In this document: in pieces, positions 50,937-59,117 of the stretch
How positions within the stretch are numbered: position 1 is the first letter of the stretch
Layout: every line of letters starts with the position of its first letter
Assembly (NCBI GenBank): GCA_016713875.1
Contig: JADJOI010000003.1
Coordinates: forward strand, 1,550,001-1,614,000
Direction of reading: 5' to 3'
Source of the DNA: Flavobacteriales bacterium
GTDB lineage: Bacteria > Bacteroidota > Bacteroidia > Flavobacteriales_F > PHOS-HE28
Length of the DNA stretch: 64,000 bases
The notes under the pieces: generated by a model
Database searches by the model: none
The model's input: the letters and a program-made list of their open reading frames with translations, nothing else
What the model was told of the DNA's origin: nothing
Made by a program: the position numbers and the translations under genes

Positions 50937-51463
50937 TAGCGGTCCCGGTACAGGTCGATCAAGCCCTCCGGCGTGCGGATGGTGAGGGTGCGCTCCTCCA
51001 TGTCGAGGTCCACGATCATCTCCTCGACGAGGGGCACCATCACTTCCTGCTCGCCGTGGAGGATCACGAGCACGGGGTTGCGGTCTGTTCCTTCGATGGC
51101 CGTGACCTCACCGAGGTCGCCGTGCACCTCGTCGCGCACCACCAGGCCGATGAACTCGTCGGGGTCCCAGCTCTCGTCGCTGCCGTCGCTCAGCAGGCCG
51201 GGCGGGGCGTAGAGATCGCGCCCCACGAGGATGGCCGCGCTCTGCGGGTCGTGGAAGTCGTCGAACTTCACCAGCACATCACGTCCTTTCTCGCGCAGGT
51301 CGGTGAAGAAGAAGGGCACCTTCTGGCCCTCGATGTCGACGAAGAGCGAGCCGGCGTGGACGAGGTCGTCGGTGTCGCAGCCCTCCAGGTGCACGGTGAG
51401 GTCGCCCTGGTGCCCCCAGGGTTTGCCCAGCTTGCCGATGCGGTGCAGGCTCTCCAGGTCCAT
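50936..51463 (-). CDS. rimM: Ribosome maturation factor RimM
   Basis: A 175-residue 30S assembly factor that binds S19 in the head domain. The N-terminal barrel begins LHRIGKLGKPWGHQGDLTVH (the KPxGxxGxL pattern), and the C-terminal PRC-barrel has EFIGLVVRDEVHGDLGEVTA, then NPVLVILHGEQEVMVPLVEE and IVDLDMEERTLTI. Order rpsP-rimM-trmN6 is a translation-related cluster. A TACCTTCG box three bases upstream allows separate transcription. Confidence 0.95.
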   Translation of the reverse strand: MDLESLHRIGKLGKPWGHQGDLTVHLEGCDTDDLVHAGSLFVDIEGQKVPFFFTDLREKGRDVLVKFDDFHDPQSAAILVGRDLYAPPGLLSDGSDESWDPDEFIGLVVRDEVHGDLGEVTAIEGTDRNPVLVILHGEQEVMVPLVEEMIVDLDMEERTLTIRTPEGLIDLYRDR

Positions 51464-51466
51464 GCC

Positions 51467-51474
51467 CGAAGGTA
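51467..51474 (-). promoter_or_regulatory. -7 box of rimM, three bases from the start codon
   Basis: The minus strand reads TACCTTCG directly before CGG-ATG-type spacing: only three bases separate it from the ATG. The mRNA would be leaderless. Confidence 0.5.
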
Positions 51475-51489
51475 GGTCGGTGAACGAAA

Positions 51490-51515
51490 AGGCCCGCGTC
51501 TGTGGACGCGGGCCT
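51490..51515 (-). terminator. Intrinsic terminator after rpsP
   Basis: AGGCCCGCGTC (51490-51500) and GACGCGGGCCT (51505-51515) form a perfect 11-base stem with a TGTG/CACA loop, followed on the minus strand by TTTTCG. It lies 22 bases after the rpsP stop and would limit read-through into rimM. Confidence 0.8.
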
Positions 51516-51537
51516 CTCCCAGGAACGTGCGGGACGC

Positions 51538-52065
51538 CTATTCGGCGGGTGCTTCGGCCGGTGCTTCGCCCTCGGCGGGCGCCTCTACAGGCGCTTCCGC
51601 GGGAGCGGCGGCGAGCTTGGCGCTCAGCTTGGCGGCCATCTCGGCGGCCTTGCGCTTCTCGGCATCGAGGCGGGCCTTGTGGGCCTGCTCGGCGCCGGTG
51701 GCCAGCTTGCTGCGCTTGCCCTCGATCTTGGTGTTCTTCTCGTTCAGCCAGGCGTCGAAGCGGCGGTCGGCCTCCTCCTGACCGAAGGCGCCCTTCTTGA
51801 CGCCGTTCTGCAGGTGGTTGCGGTACACCACGCCGGTGTAGCTCAGGATGGCCCGGCAGGTGTCGGAGGGCTGGGCCCCCTTCTGCATCCAGTCGAGCGC
51901 CTTGGTACGGTCGATCTCGATGAACGCGGGGTTCTGGTTGGGGTCGTAGGCACCGATCCTCTCGATGTACTTCCCATCGCGCGGTGCGCGTTGATCAGCC
52001 ACCACGATGTGGTAGTACGGCTGGCCTTTCTTGCCTTTCCTCTGAAGGCGGATGCGGGTCGGCAT
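51538..52065 (-). CDS. rpsP: 30S ribosomal protein S16 with Ala-rich C-terminal extension
   Basis: A 175-residue S16. The conserved core is MPTRIRLQRKGKKGQPYYHI, DGKYIERIGAYDPNQNP and IDRTKALDWMQKGAQPSDTC, ending near residue 115. The rest is a charged helix (KRSKLATGAEQAHKARLDAE) and an Ala/Pro/Glu-rich tail, longer than in most bacteria but common in Bacteroidota. It heads the rpsP-rimM-trmN6 block, insulated by a terminator. Confidence 0.96.
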   Translation of the reverse strand: MPTRIRLQRKGKKGQPYYHIVVADQRAPRDGKYIERIGAYDPNQNPAFIEIDRTKALDWMQKGAQPSDTCRAILSYTGVVYRNHLQNGVKKGAFGQEEADRRFDAWLNEKNTKIEGKRSKLATGAEQAHKARLDAEKRKAAEMAAKLSAKLAAAPAEAPVEAPAEGEAPAEAPAE

Positions 52066-52081
52066 GTCGCTGGTTGTTTAT

Positions 52082-52109
52082 CCCCTTGCTCGAAGGGGCC
52101 GCGAAGATA
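52082..52109 (-). promoter_or_regulatory. rpsP promoter and leader hairpin
   Basis: The minus strand has TATCTTCG (52102-52109), followed in the leader by CCCCTT-cgagc-AAGGGG (52082-52098). This hairpin, between the -7 box and the ATG at 52065, could be a structure for autoregulation of the ribosomal protein gene, but this is inference. Confidence 0.4.
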
Positions 52110-52135
52110 GGCAGATCCCCGCCACGGGCGACACC

Positions 52136-52426
52136 CTAGCGGAAACTGAGCCAGCTGCCGCCGTTCTCCACCTGGTCGAGGCCCTGGGCGCGGAGCCACG
52201 CGGTGGCCTGTCCGCTGCGGTGGCCCGAGGCGCACACCAGCACGATGGGCCCGGTGATGGCCTTGAAGCGCGGCAGCTCGCGCTGCACGGTGTCCAGGGG
52301 GATGTTGATGGAGCCCTCCACGTGCCCGCCGGCGAACTCGGCCGGGGTGCGGACATCAATGATGGTGGCCCCGTCCGGCAGGGCGGGTCGGGCGGGGGAA
52401 CCGAAGATCTGGCCGAAGATGCTCAT
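52136..52426 (-). CDS. Rhodanese-like domain protein
   Basis: A 96-residue single-domain rhodanese: DGATIIDVRTPAEFAGGHVE at the N-terminus (IDVRxxxEF-xGH), GSINIPLDTV, and the active-site loop LVCASGHRSGQA with Cys about 71. It would transfer sulfur from thiosulfate or persulfides; such small cytoplasmic or periplasmic forms resemble PspE/GlpE, but no signal peptide is seen. A CACCTTTG box lies upstream on the minus strand near 52446. Confidence 0.92.
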   Translation of the reverse strand: MSIFGQIFGSPARPALPDGATIIDVRTPAEFAGGHVEGSINIPLDTVQRELPRFKAITGPIVLVCASGHRSGQATAWLRAQGLDQVENGGSWLSFR

Positions 52427-52508
52427 GGTGCGCGTGTTGCGGGTACAAAGGTGGGGGCCGGATGTCGGCGCCGGACGGTGACCCCGATCACCGGCTCGCG
52501 CGATGGGC

Positions 52509-52516
52509 CATCTTTG
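52509..52516 (+). promoter_or_regulatory. -7 box upstream of the small exported protein/GH20 operon
   Basis: CATCTTTG lies 17 bases before the ATG at 52534. Confidence 0.45.
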
Positions 52517-52533
52517 CGGGGCAACCCATCGCC

Positions 52534-52881
52534 ATGCGCACCCTGCTGCTGCTCACCGCCCTGCTGGCCGCGCCGCTTGTGCACGCCCAGAACGTCATCC
52601 ACGCCATGGCCATCGGCAACTGGCGCAATGGTCCGGTGGTGGTCCTCACCCCGGTGTTCGCCACCACCGAGGCGGCCACCACCCCGCAGCTGATCGAGCG
52701 CGTGAAGCACGAGCACCCCGAGCTGGCCGCTGCGGTCGACATCGACGTGATGCGCTTCGCCACCGTGGAGGAGGGCGAGGCCCAGCGGGCCTCCCTGAAG
52801 GCCAAGTACGGCGTGCGCAAGCTGGAGGTGGTGCTGCTGGAGTCCCCCGCACCGGCGGCCGTGCCTGCCACCAAGCCATGA
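52534..52881 (+). CDS. Small exported protein
   Basis: A 115-residue protein with signal peptide MRTLLLLTALLAAPLVHAQ. The rest (VIHAMAIGNWRNGPVVVLTP, LIERVKHEHPELAAAVDIDV, EEGEAQRASLKAKYGVRKLE) has no family that I recognise; the C-terminus is Ala/Pro-rich. It shares a four-base overlap with the GH20 gene and is presumably its operon partner. Confidence 0.7.
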   Translation: MRTLLLLTALLAAPLVHAQNVIHAMAIGNWRNGPVVVLTPVFATTEAATTPQLIERVKHEHPELAAAVDIDVMRFATVEEGEAQRASLKAKYGVRKLEVVLLESPAPAAVPATKP

Positions 52882-55115
52882 GGGCGCGGAAGCACCTGGC
52901 CGCGGCCCTGCTGCTTGCAGGGGCCGTGGCGCGGGGCCAGGCGGTCCCCGAGCTCATCCCCGCACCGGCCGACCTGCAGCTCGACGGCGGCAGCCTCGAC
53001 CTGCGCTGCCCGTGGGTGGTGACGGCCGACGCCCCGCTGCTGGGCACGGTGGAAGCGGAGCTCCTGGCCCTGCACCCCGCTTCGGAGCTGGCCTGCTTCG
53101 TCCCCACCCCCATCAGCTTCCACCGCGTCGCGTTCGACACGCTGATGCCTCCGGAATGGCATCGGGTGCAGGTCACCGGCGGCGGCATCACCATCACCGC
53201 CCCATCGGAGGCCGGGCTCTACCGCGGCAGCCGCACCCTGGTGCAACTACTGGAGCACGGCCGCACGAGCGGGTCCCTCCCCTGCCTCACCATCACCGAC
53301 CACCCGCGCTTCCCCTGGCGGGGCATGCACCTCGATGTGTGCCGGCACTTCTTCGGCGTCGACTTCGTGAAGACGTACATCGACCTGCTGGCGCGCTACA
53401 AGATGAACAGCTTCCACTGGCACCTCACGGAGGACCAGGGCTGGCGCATCGGGATCAAGAAGTACCCGAAGCTCACCGACGTGGGCGCGTGGCGCAGCGG
53501 CAGCCAGGTGGGCCCGTACAGCAGGAGGGAGTACGACAGCGTGGCCTACGGCGGCTTCTACACGCAGGATCAGATCAAGGAGGTGGTGGCCTACGCGACG
53601 GCGCGCCACATCACCATCGTGCCGGAGATCGAGATGCCGGGGCATGCGATGGCCGCGCTGGCGAGCTACCCGCAACTGGGCTGCACGGGCGGTCCGTACG
53701 AGGTGCAGAAAGGCTGGGGCGTGTTCGATGATGTGTTCTGCGCGGGCAACGACAGCGTGTTCACCGTGCTGGAGGATGTGCTCACCGAGGTGATGGCGCT
53801 CTTCCCCGGCCCGTACATCCACATCGGCGGCGACGAGTGCCCCAAGGAGCGCTGGAAGACCTGCGCGAAATGCCAGGCGCGGATGAAGGCCAACGGGCTG
53901 AAGGACGAGCACGAGCTGCAGTCCTACTTCATCCAGCGCATCGAGAAGTTCGTGAACAGCAAAGGCCGGAAGATCATCGGCTGGGACGAGATCCTCGAGG
54001 GTGGTCTGGCGCCGAACGCGGCCGTGATGAGCTGGCGCGGCACCGAAGGCGGCGTGGCCGCGGCGAAGCAGAAGCACCACGTGGTGATGAGCCCGGGCAG
54101 CCACTGCTACTTCGACCATTACCAGGGCGATCCCGCGAACGAACCGCTGGCCATCGGCGGCCACACCACCGTGCAGAAGGTGTACGGCTACGAGCCCATC
54201 CCGGCCGAACTGAAGCCCGAGGAAGCGGAGTACATCCTGGGCGCGCAGGGCAACGTGTGGACCGAGTACATCCTGACGCCGGAGCATGTGGAGTACATGG
54301 CCGCGCCGCGCATGCTGGCGTTGGCTGAAGTGTTGTGGTCGCCAAAGGAGAAGCGCGACGAGGCGGACTTCATCCAGCGACTGGAGAACGAGTTCCCGAA
54401 GCTGGAGGCGATGACCGTGAACGCGAGCAAGAGCTTGTACAACGTTGGATTCAAGCTAAGCCCCGGTGGTGCTGGCGATGTGAGGGTTGAGCTAAGGTGC
54501 CCAAGCCCTGGCCCTCCCGTGGTCCTGGACGAGGGCAGCACAGCAGCAGCCCTGTATACAGCACCGTTCATTGTGAATGGTGATCGAACCGTGACCGCGA
54601 TATGTCGGAATGAAAACGGCCTGCTTCGTGGCCGCCCCGCACAACGAAAGTTCTCCTTCAACCTCGCCACCGCCCGCCCCATCACGCTCAGCGTTCCGCC
54701 GAACGAGCGCTACAACGACGGCGGAGCCTTCACGCTGGTCGATGGCATCACCGCGCAAGAGAAGCGTGTGAACACCGAGTGGCTGGGCTGGCGCGAGGGC
54801 GTCACCATCACGGTGGACCTGGGCAGCGTGCAGGATGTGCGCACCGTGAGCATCGGCGCGTTGAACGAGACCTACAGCTGGATCCACCTCCCAGAGCGCG
54901 TGGACTTCAGCGTGAGCAAGGACGGGAAGACGTTCATGGCGGTCGGCTCCGCTGAGGTCGCTCCGACCGTTGGTCGCAATTCCTTCAGCCTGGGCAAGGT
55001 CGGTGAAGCGCGCTACGTACGCTTCACGGTGAAGCACCGCGGCAAGATCCCCGAGGGCTTCCCCGGCGCAGGCAACCCGGCGTGGATGTTCCTGGACGAG
55101 ATCGACGTGCGGTGA
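52878..55115 (+). CDS. Family 20 glycoside hydrolase (beta-N-acetylhexosaminidase)
   Basis: A 745-residue exported enzyme. After the signal peptide (KHLAAALLLAGAVARGQA) comes the GH20b domain (ELIPAPADLQLDGGSLDL, GLYRGSRTLVQLLE), then the catalytic (beta/alpha)8 barrel: FPWRGMHLDVCRHFFGVD, NSFHWHLTEDQGWRIGIKKY, PEIEMPGHAMAAL and the catalytic D-E pair in HIGGDECPKERW (about 319-320), with IGWDEILEGG and GNVWTEYI. A C-terminal discoidin/F5-F8-like domain (VDFSVSKDGKTFMAV, ARYVRFTVKHRG) follows. It removes terminal GlcNAc/GalNAc from chitin or glycans. Long ORF upstream is noise; the ATG overlaps the previous stop. Confidence 0.95.
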   Translation: MRARKHLAAALLLAGAVARGQAVPELIPAPADLQLDGGSLDLRCPWVVTADAPLLGTVEAELLALHPASELACFVPTPISFHRVAFDTLMPPEWHRVQVTGGGITITAPSEAGLYRGSRTLVQLLEHGRTSGSLPCLTITDHPRFPWRGMHLDVCRHFFGVDFVKTYIDLLARYKMNSFHWHLTEDQGWRIGIKKYPKLTDVGAWRSGSQVGPYSRREYDSVAYGGFYTQDQIKEVVAYATARHITIVPEIEMPGHAMAALASYPQLGCTGGPYEVQKGWGVFDDVFCAGNDSVFTVLEDVLTEVMALFPGPYIHIGGDECPKERWKTCAKCQARMKANGLKDEHELQSYFIQRIEKFVNSKGRKIIGWDEILEGGLAPNAAVMSWRGTEGGVAAAKQKHHVVMSPGSHCYFDHYQGDPANEPLAIGGHTTVQKVYGYEPIPAELKPEEAEYILGAQGNVWTEYILTPEHVEYMAAPRMLALAEVLWSPKEKRDEADFIQRLENEFPKLEAMTVNASKSLYNVGFKLSPGGAGDVRVELRCPSPGPPVVLDEGSTAAALYTAPFIVNGDRTVTAICRNENGLLRGRPAQRKFSFNLATARPITLSVPPNERYNDGGAFTLVDGITAQEKRVNTEWLGWREGVTITVDLGSVQDVRTVSIGALNETYSWIHLPERVDFSVSKDGKTFMAVGSAEVAPTVGRNSFSLGKVGEARYVRFTVKHRGKIPEGFPGAGNPAWMFLDEIDVR

Positions 55116-55146
55116 TGGAACGGCCTGTCGTATCATCGTAAGGCCC

Positions 55147-56364
55147 ATGGCACGTTCAAAGTCGCCTTCCGCCACCGCCTACCGAGACCTGCTGCGCGCC
55201 TTGCAGGAGCGCATCGACTCGGCCAAGCTGAACGCTGCGCGAGCGGTGAACCACGAGCTCGTGCTGCTCTACTGGGACCTTGGTCGATCGATCCTCGAGA
55301 AGCAACGCAGCGAGGGCTGGGGGGAAAGCGTGGTGGAGCGGCTCTCGCGCGACCTTCGGAAACGCTATCCCGGCACTACGGGTTTCTCGCCGCGGAACCT
55401 CTGGGACATGCGCCGGTTCCATGAGACGTGGAGCCGGAATGCAATTCTGCGACAAGCTGTCGCAGAATTATCGGAGCCCTTCCTGAACACGCCCCGCGGG
55501 CTGGCCAAAGCACCGGAAAGCCCCGTCAGGAGCGGTGGAAAGCAAACGCTGGCAATTCTGCGACAGCTTGTCGCAGAAATTCCGTGGGGACATCATGTCC
55601 TCATCCTGAATAAGGCCCGCAACGATGAGGACCTCCTCTGGTACACCAAGGCCGCGCGGCAATATGGATGGAGCCGCAACGTGCTCCTCAACCAGATCAA
55701 CGGCAACGCCCGCACGCGCAGCGTGAAGGCCGCCAAGCGACACAACTTCGACCAGGCGCTCTCCAGAGAGTTGGCGCTTCAGGCCGATGAAGCGCTCAAG
55801 AGCACCTACAACCTGGAGTTCCTGGGCGTATCGCAGGTGATGAATGAACGCGACCTCGAGACCCGGCTGATCGAACACATCCGCGATTTCATCCTGGAAC
55901 TGGGTTACGGCTTCTGTTTCGTTGGGCAGCAACACCGCCTCACGCTCGGTCGCAAGGAGTACTTCATCGACCTGCTGTTCTATCATCGGTTCCTTCGATC
56001 GCTCGTGGCGATCGACATCAAGGTGAACGAGTTCGAACCCGAGCATGCGGGCAAGATGGACTTCTACCTCAACCTGCTCAACGATCGCGAGCGCGGCGCC
56101 GATGATGCACCATCCATCGGGATCATCCTGTGCGCCGAGAACGACGACCTCGAGGTCGAGTACTCCCTGCGGGCGAAGAACAATCCGATCGGCGTGGCCA
56201 GCTACAGCCTGCTCCACGACCTGCCCACCCGGTACAAGGGGAAGCTGCCCACGGCACGCCAGTTGAAACAGGCATTGAGCCAGGCCCTGCTCGAACAGGG
56301 GCCGTCGGCCGATCCGAAGACCCGCCGGATCTCCCGAAGAAAGCCGTCCACCCGCGCACGATGA
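55147..56364 (+). CDS. YhcG-type PDDEXK nuclease domain protein (DUF1016)
   Basis: A 405-residue protein of the DUF1016/YhcG family. The N-terminal part has RAVNHELVLLYWDLGRSILE, WGESVVERLSRDLRKRYPG and TGFSPRNLWDMRRFHETW. The C-terminal nuclease core shows Asp in KEYFIDLLFYHR and the (D/E)xK equivalent in LVAIDIKVNEFEPEHAGKMD (about 275-305). The conserved IPWGHHVLILNKARNDEDLL lies between. Residues about 100-137 are an in-frame insertion that contains a duplicated palindromic element. Such nucleases are linked to defence or to mobile DNA, but the substrate is unknown. Confidence 0.9.
   Translation: MARSKSPSATAYRDLLRALQERIDSAKLNAARAVNHELVLLYWDLGRSILEKQRSEGWGESVVERLSRDLRKRYPGTTGFSPRNLWDMRRFHETWSRNAILRQAVAELSEPFLNTPRGLAKAPESPVRSGGKQTLAILRQLVAEIPWGHHVLILNKARNDEDLLWYTKAARQYGWSRNVLLNQINGNARTRSVKAAKRHNFDQALSRELALQADEALKSTYNLEFLGVSQVMNERDLETRLIEHIRDFILELGYGFCFVGQQHRLTLGRKEYFIDLLFYHRFLRSLVAIDIKVNEFEPEHAGKMDFYLNLLNDRERGADDAPSIGIILCAENDDLEVEYSLRAKNNPIGVASYSLLHDLPTRYKGKLPTARQLKQALSQALLEQGPSADPKTRRISRRKPSTRAR
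55443..55580. repeat. Duplicated 27-base palindrome inside the YhcG-type gene
   Basis: AATTCTGCGACA-AGC-TGTCGCAGAATT at 55443-55469 is a perfect inverted repeat. A second copy begins at 55554 (AATTCTGCGACA-GCT-TGTCGCAGAA), exactly 111 bp (37 codons) later, with one extra base in the right arm. The copies are read as ILRQAVAEL and ILRQLVAEI. The second copy lies at the family's normal sequence, the first flanks the insertion. Confidence 0.85.
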
Positions 56365-58121
56365 CCGCCACGAGCCTTCGCCTCCTCACCCTGCTCCGTC
56401 TTGCCCTGCTGATGACCGGTGCGCACGCCCAGGTGCTGGACGCCGCAGCTGCGGCCTTCACCCGCGCCGACACGCTGCGCGGCTCCATCGGTCCGGAGCG
56501 GACGTGGTGGAACGCCACCTTCTATGACGTCAGCGTGAAGCCCGACCTTGACCGGCGCAGCATCGCGGGTGTCACGGCCATCGCGTTCATCGCCGTGGCC
56601 GAGGGGCGGCGGATGCAGATCGACCTGCAGCAGCCGCTGTTGGCGGACAGCGTGACCGTGGAGGTGCAGGTGGTGCGCGACGGCGCCATTGCCATCGTGG
56701 ACCGCTTGGTGCCGTTCACACGCGACGGGGACGTGCTGTGGGTGGACCTGCCGGACGCTCTGCACAGCGGGGAGGCCACCACGGTACGCGTGCACTACCA
56801 CGGCATCCCACGCGCGGCGAAGAACCCGCCGTGGGACGGAGGCTGGATCTGGCGCCGGGACGAGAGCGGCGGACCCTGGGCGAGCGTGGCCTGCCAGGGG
56901 CTGGGCGCCAGCGTGTGGTATCCCTGCAAGGACCACCAGAGCGACGAACCCGACGACGGGGCGGCGCTGCACATCACGGTGCCGGACAGCCTGCAGGCCG
57001 TGGGCAACGGCCGGTGGCGCGGCACCACGGCCAACGGCGATGGCACCAGCACCTGGCACTGGCGGGTCACCAGCCCCATCAACAGCTACAACCTGGTGCC
57101 GAGCATCGGGCGCTATGCCCACTTCAGCGAAGTGTACATGGGGCTGGAAGGTCCGCTGGACTGCGACTACTGGGTACTCGCCGCGAACGAGGCCCGAGCG
57201 CGCGAGCAGTTCAAGCAGGTGGCGCCCATGCTGGCCTGCTTCGAGCAGCGTTTCGGCCCCTACCCCTTCCGCGCGGACGGCTACAAGCTGGTGGAGTCGC
57301 CGCACCTGGGCATGGAGCACCAGAGCGCGGTGGCCTATGGCAACGGCTACCAGAACGGCTACCTGGGCCGCGACCTCAGCGGCACTGGCGTCGGCCTGCA
57401 GTGGGACTTCATCCTGGTCCACGAGAGCGGGCACGAGTGGTTCGGCAACAGCATCACCACCGCCGACATCGCCGACATGTGGGTGCACGAGGGCTTCACG
57501 CACTACAGCGAGACCATCTTCACCGAATGCCAGCAGGGCCGTGAAGCCGCCGAGCGCTACGTGACCGGCTGTCGTCGCAACATCGCCAACGACAGGCCGA
57601 TCATCGGCCCGTATGGGGTGAACGAGGAGGGCAGCGGCGACATGTACTACAAGGGTGCAGCGTTGCTGCACACGGTGCGGCACATTGTGGGCGACAGCAC
57701 CTTCTTCGCCATGCTGTTGGAGATGAACCGGCGGTACCGCCACCGCGTCGTCACCAGCGCGGAGATCGAGGACTTCCTCATCCACTTCGACGAACGCACC
57801 CGGGCCAGGCTCAACCGGGCCATCTTCGATCAGTACCTGCGGACAACGCAGGTGCCGGAGCTGCAATGGGGCGTGCACAAAAAAAGGCTGTGGGTGCGAT
57901 GGACAGACTGCGTGCCCGGTCTGAGCATGCCGGTGCGTGTGCGGGTCGATGGCCGGACCGTGGAACTGGTGCCGGGCACCGACCTCTCCATCGCTGAGGC
58001 GGTCATGTCGAGGACCCCGGCCTTGGAGGTGGACCGGAACTGGTACGTCGGCGTCAAGCACCTGAACCGAAAGGAGCTGGACCGGGCCCGGCGTTCCACG
58101 CTCGTCAACACCTCTTGGTAG
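56361..58121 (+). CDS. M1 family metallopeptidase
   Basis: A 586-residue exported aminopeptidase (signal peptide LTLLRLALLMTGAHAQ). The N-terminal beta domain ends with VACQGLGASVWYPCKDHQSD, the substrate motif appears as HLGMEHQSAVAYG (GMEN-like, with Asn changed to His), the zinc site is HESGHEWFGNS (residues about 352-360) and the third ligand Glu lies in WVHEGFTHYSE. YKGAALLHTVRHIVGD is the helical follow-up. It would trim peptides in the periplasm or on the surface. ATG 56361 overlaps the upstream stop. Confidence 0.93.
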   Translation: MTATSLRLLTLLRLALLMTGAHAQVLDAAAAAFTRADTLRGSIGPERTWWNATFYDVSVKPDLDRRSIAGVTAIAFIAVAEGRRMQIDLQQPLLADSVTVEVQVVRDGAIAIVDRLVPFTRDGDVLWVDLPDALHSGEATTVRVHYHGIPRAAKNPPWDGGWIWRRDESGGPWASVACQGLGASVWYPCKDHQSDEPDDGAALHITVPDSLQAVGNGRWRGTTANGDGTSTWHWRVTSPINSYNLVPSIGRYAHFSEVYMGLEGPLDCDYWVLAANEARAREQFKQVAPMLACFEQRFGPYPFRADGYKLVESPHLGMEHQSAVAYGNGYQNGYLGRDLSGTGVGLQWDFILVHESGHEWFGNSITTADIADMWVHEGFTHYSETIFTECQQGREAAERYVTGCRRNIANDRPIIGPYGVNEEGSGDMYYKGAALLHTVRHIVGDSTFFAMLLEMNRRYRHRVVTSAEIEDFLIHFDERTRARLNRAIFDQYLRTTQVPELQWGVHKKRLWVRWTDCVPGLSMPVRVRVDGRTVELVPGTDLSIAEAVMSRTPALEVDRNWYVGVKHLNRKELDRARRSTLVNTSW

Positions 58122-58130
58122 CACACCACC

Positions 58131-59099
58131 ATGAAACATCTGGCCCTTCTCACCTCCGGCGGCGACGCGCCCGGCATGAACGCCGCCATCCGGGCGGTGG
58201 TGCGGGCGGCGCACCACTATGGCATGTCCGTCACCGGCGTGCTCGACGGTTTCGACGGCGTGGTGGAGGGCCGGACCCGCGCGCTAGGTCCGCGCGACGT
58301 GAGCAACATCATCCAACGTGGCGGCACCCTGCTGCGGAGCGCGCGGAGCGAGGCCTTCCGCACGCCGGAAGGTCGGGCCCGGGCCGTGGCGCACCTGCGT
58401 TCGGCGGGCATCGAGGCGGTGGTGGTGATCGGCGGCAACGGCTCGCAGACCGGAGCGATGATCCTGCATCAGGAGTGCGGCCTTCCGGTGATCGGCATCG
58501 CGAGCACCATCGACAACGACCTGGCGGGCACCGACCGCACGATCGGCTTCGACACGGCGTGCAACACGGCGATGGAGGCCATCGACCGGCTGCGCGACAC
58601 GGCCTCCTCGCATGAGCGGCTGTTCTTCGTGGAGGTGATGGGGCGCGACGCCGGGTTCATCGCGCTTCGTACGGCGATCGCCGGCGGGGCGGAGTACGCC
58701 ATGGTGCCTGAGGCGCGGCAGGACATCGACGAAGTGGTACGCGTACTGACGCAGGGTGCAGCGGGCAAGGGCAGCAGCATCGTGGTCGTGGCCGAGGGCG
58801 ACGAACAGGGCGGCGCCTTCGCCATCGCCCAGCGGGTGAAGGAACGCGCCCCGCAGTTCGACATCCGCGTGAGCGTGCTGGGCCATCTGCAGCGTGGCGG
58901 CAGCCCGACGGTGGCGGACCGCGTGCTGGCCAGCCGCCTGGGCGTGGGCGCGGTGGAGCACCTGCGCGATGGGCGATGGGGCGGTGTGCTCGGCATCGTG
59001 AGCGGCCAGCTCGTGCTGACGCCGTTCGCCGAAGCCATCGCCGGCCGCAAGCCTGCGGAAAGCGACCTGCTGCGGATCCTGCCCATCCTCGCCGTGTAG
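58131..59099 (+). CDS. pfkA: 6-phosphofructokinase
   Basis: A 322-residue enzyme phosphorylating fructose 6-phosphate in glycolysis. Motifs: TSGGDAPGMNAAIRAVVRAA (ATP site), RGGTLLRSARSEAF, VIGGNGSQTGAMIL, IGIASTIDNDLAGTDRTIGF (catalytic Asp in TIDND at 126-130), FFVEVMGRDAGFIAL and VLGHLQRGGSPTVADRVLA. At the nucleotide loop the usual GGDGS is GGNGS (Asn 103), which can occur in related sequences, so the phosphoryl donor is not settled. It follows the M1 gene by nine bases. Confidence 0.93.
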   Translation: MKHLALLTSGGDAPGMNAAIRAVVRAAHHYGMSVTGVLDGFDGVVEGRTRALGPRDVSNIIQRGGTLLRSARSEAFRTPEGRARAVAHLRSAGIEAVVVIGGNGSQTGAMILHQECGLPVIGIASTIDNDLAGTDRTIGFDTACNTAMEAIDRLRDTASSHERLFFVEVMGRDAGFIALRTAIAGGAEYAMVPEARQDIDEVVRVLTQGAAGKGSSIVVVAEGDEQGGAFAIAQRVKERAPQFDIRVSVLGHLQRGGSPTVADRVLASRLGVGAVEHLRDGRWGGVLGIVSGQLVLTPFAEAIAGRKPAESDLLRILPILAV

Positions 59100-59105
59100 G
59101 CCAGT

Positions 59106-59113
59106 TACCTTCG
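59106..59113 (+). promoter_or_regulatory. -7 box of the T9SS metalloprotease gene
   Basis: TACCTTCG lies four bases before the ATG at 59118. Confidence 0.5.
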
Positions 59114-59117
59114 GCAC

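Noticed and set aside
56202..58217. A 671-codon minus-strand frame opposite the M1 peptidase
   Set aside because: The plus strand has the full zinc-peptidase motif set; the minus frame lacks any recognisable domain.
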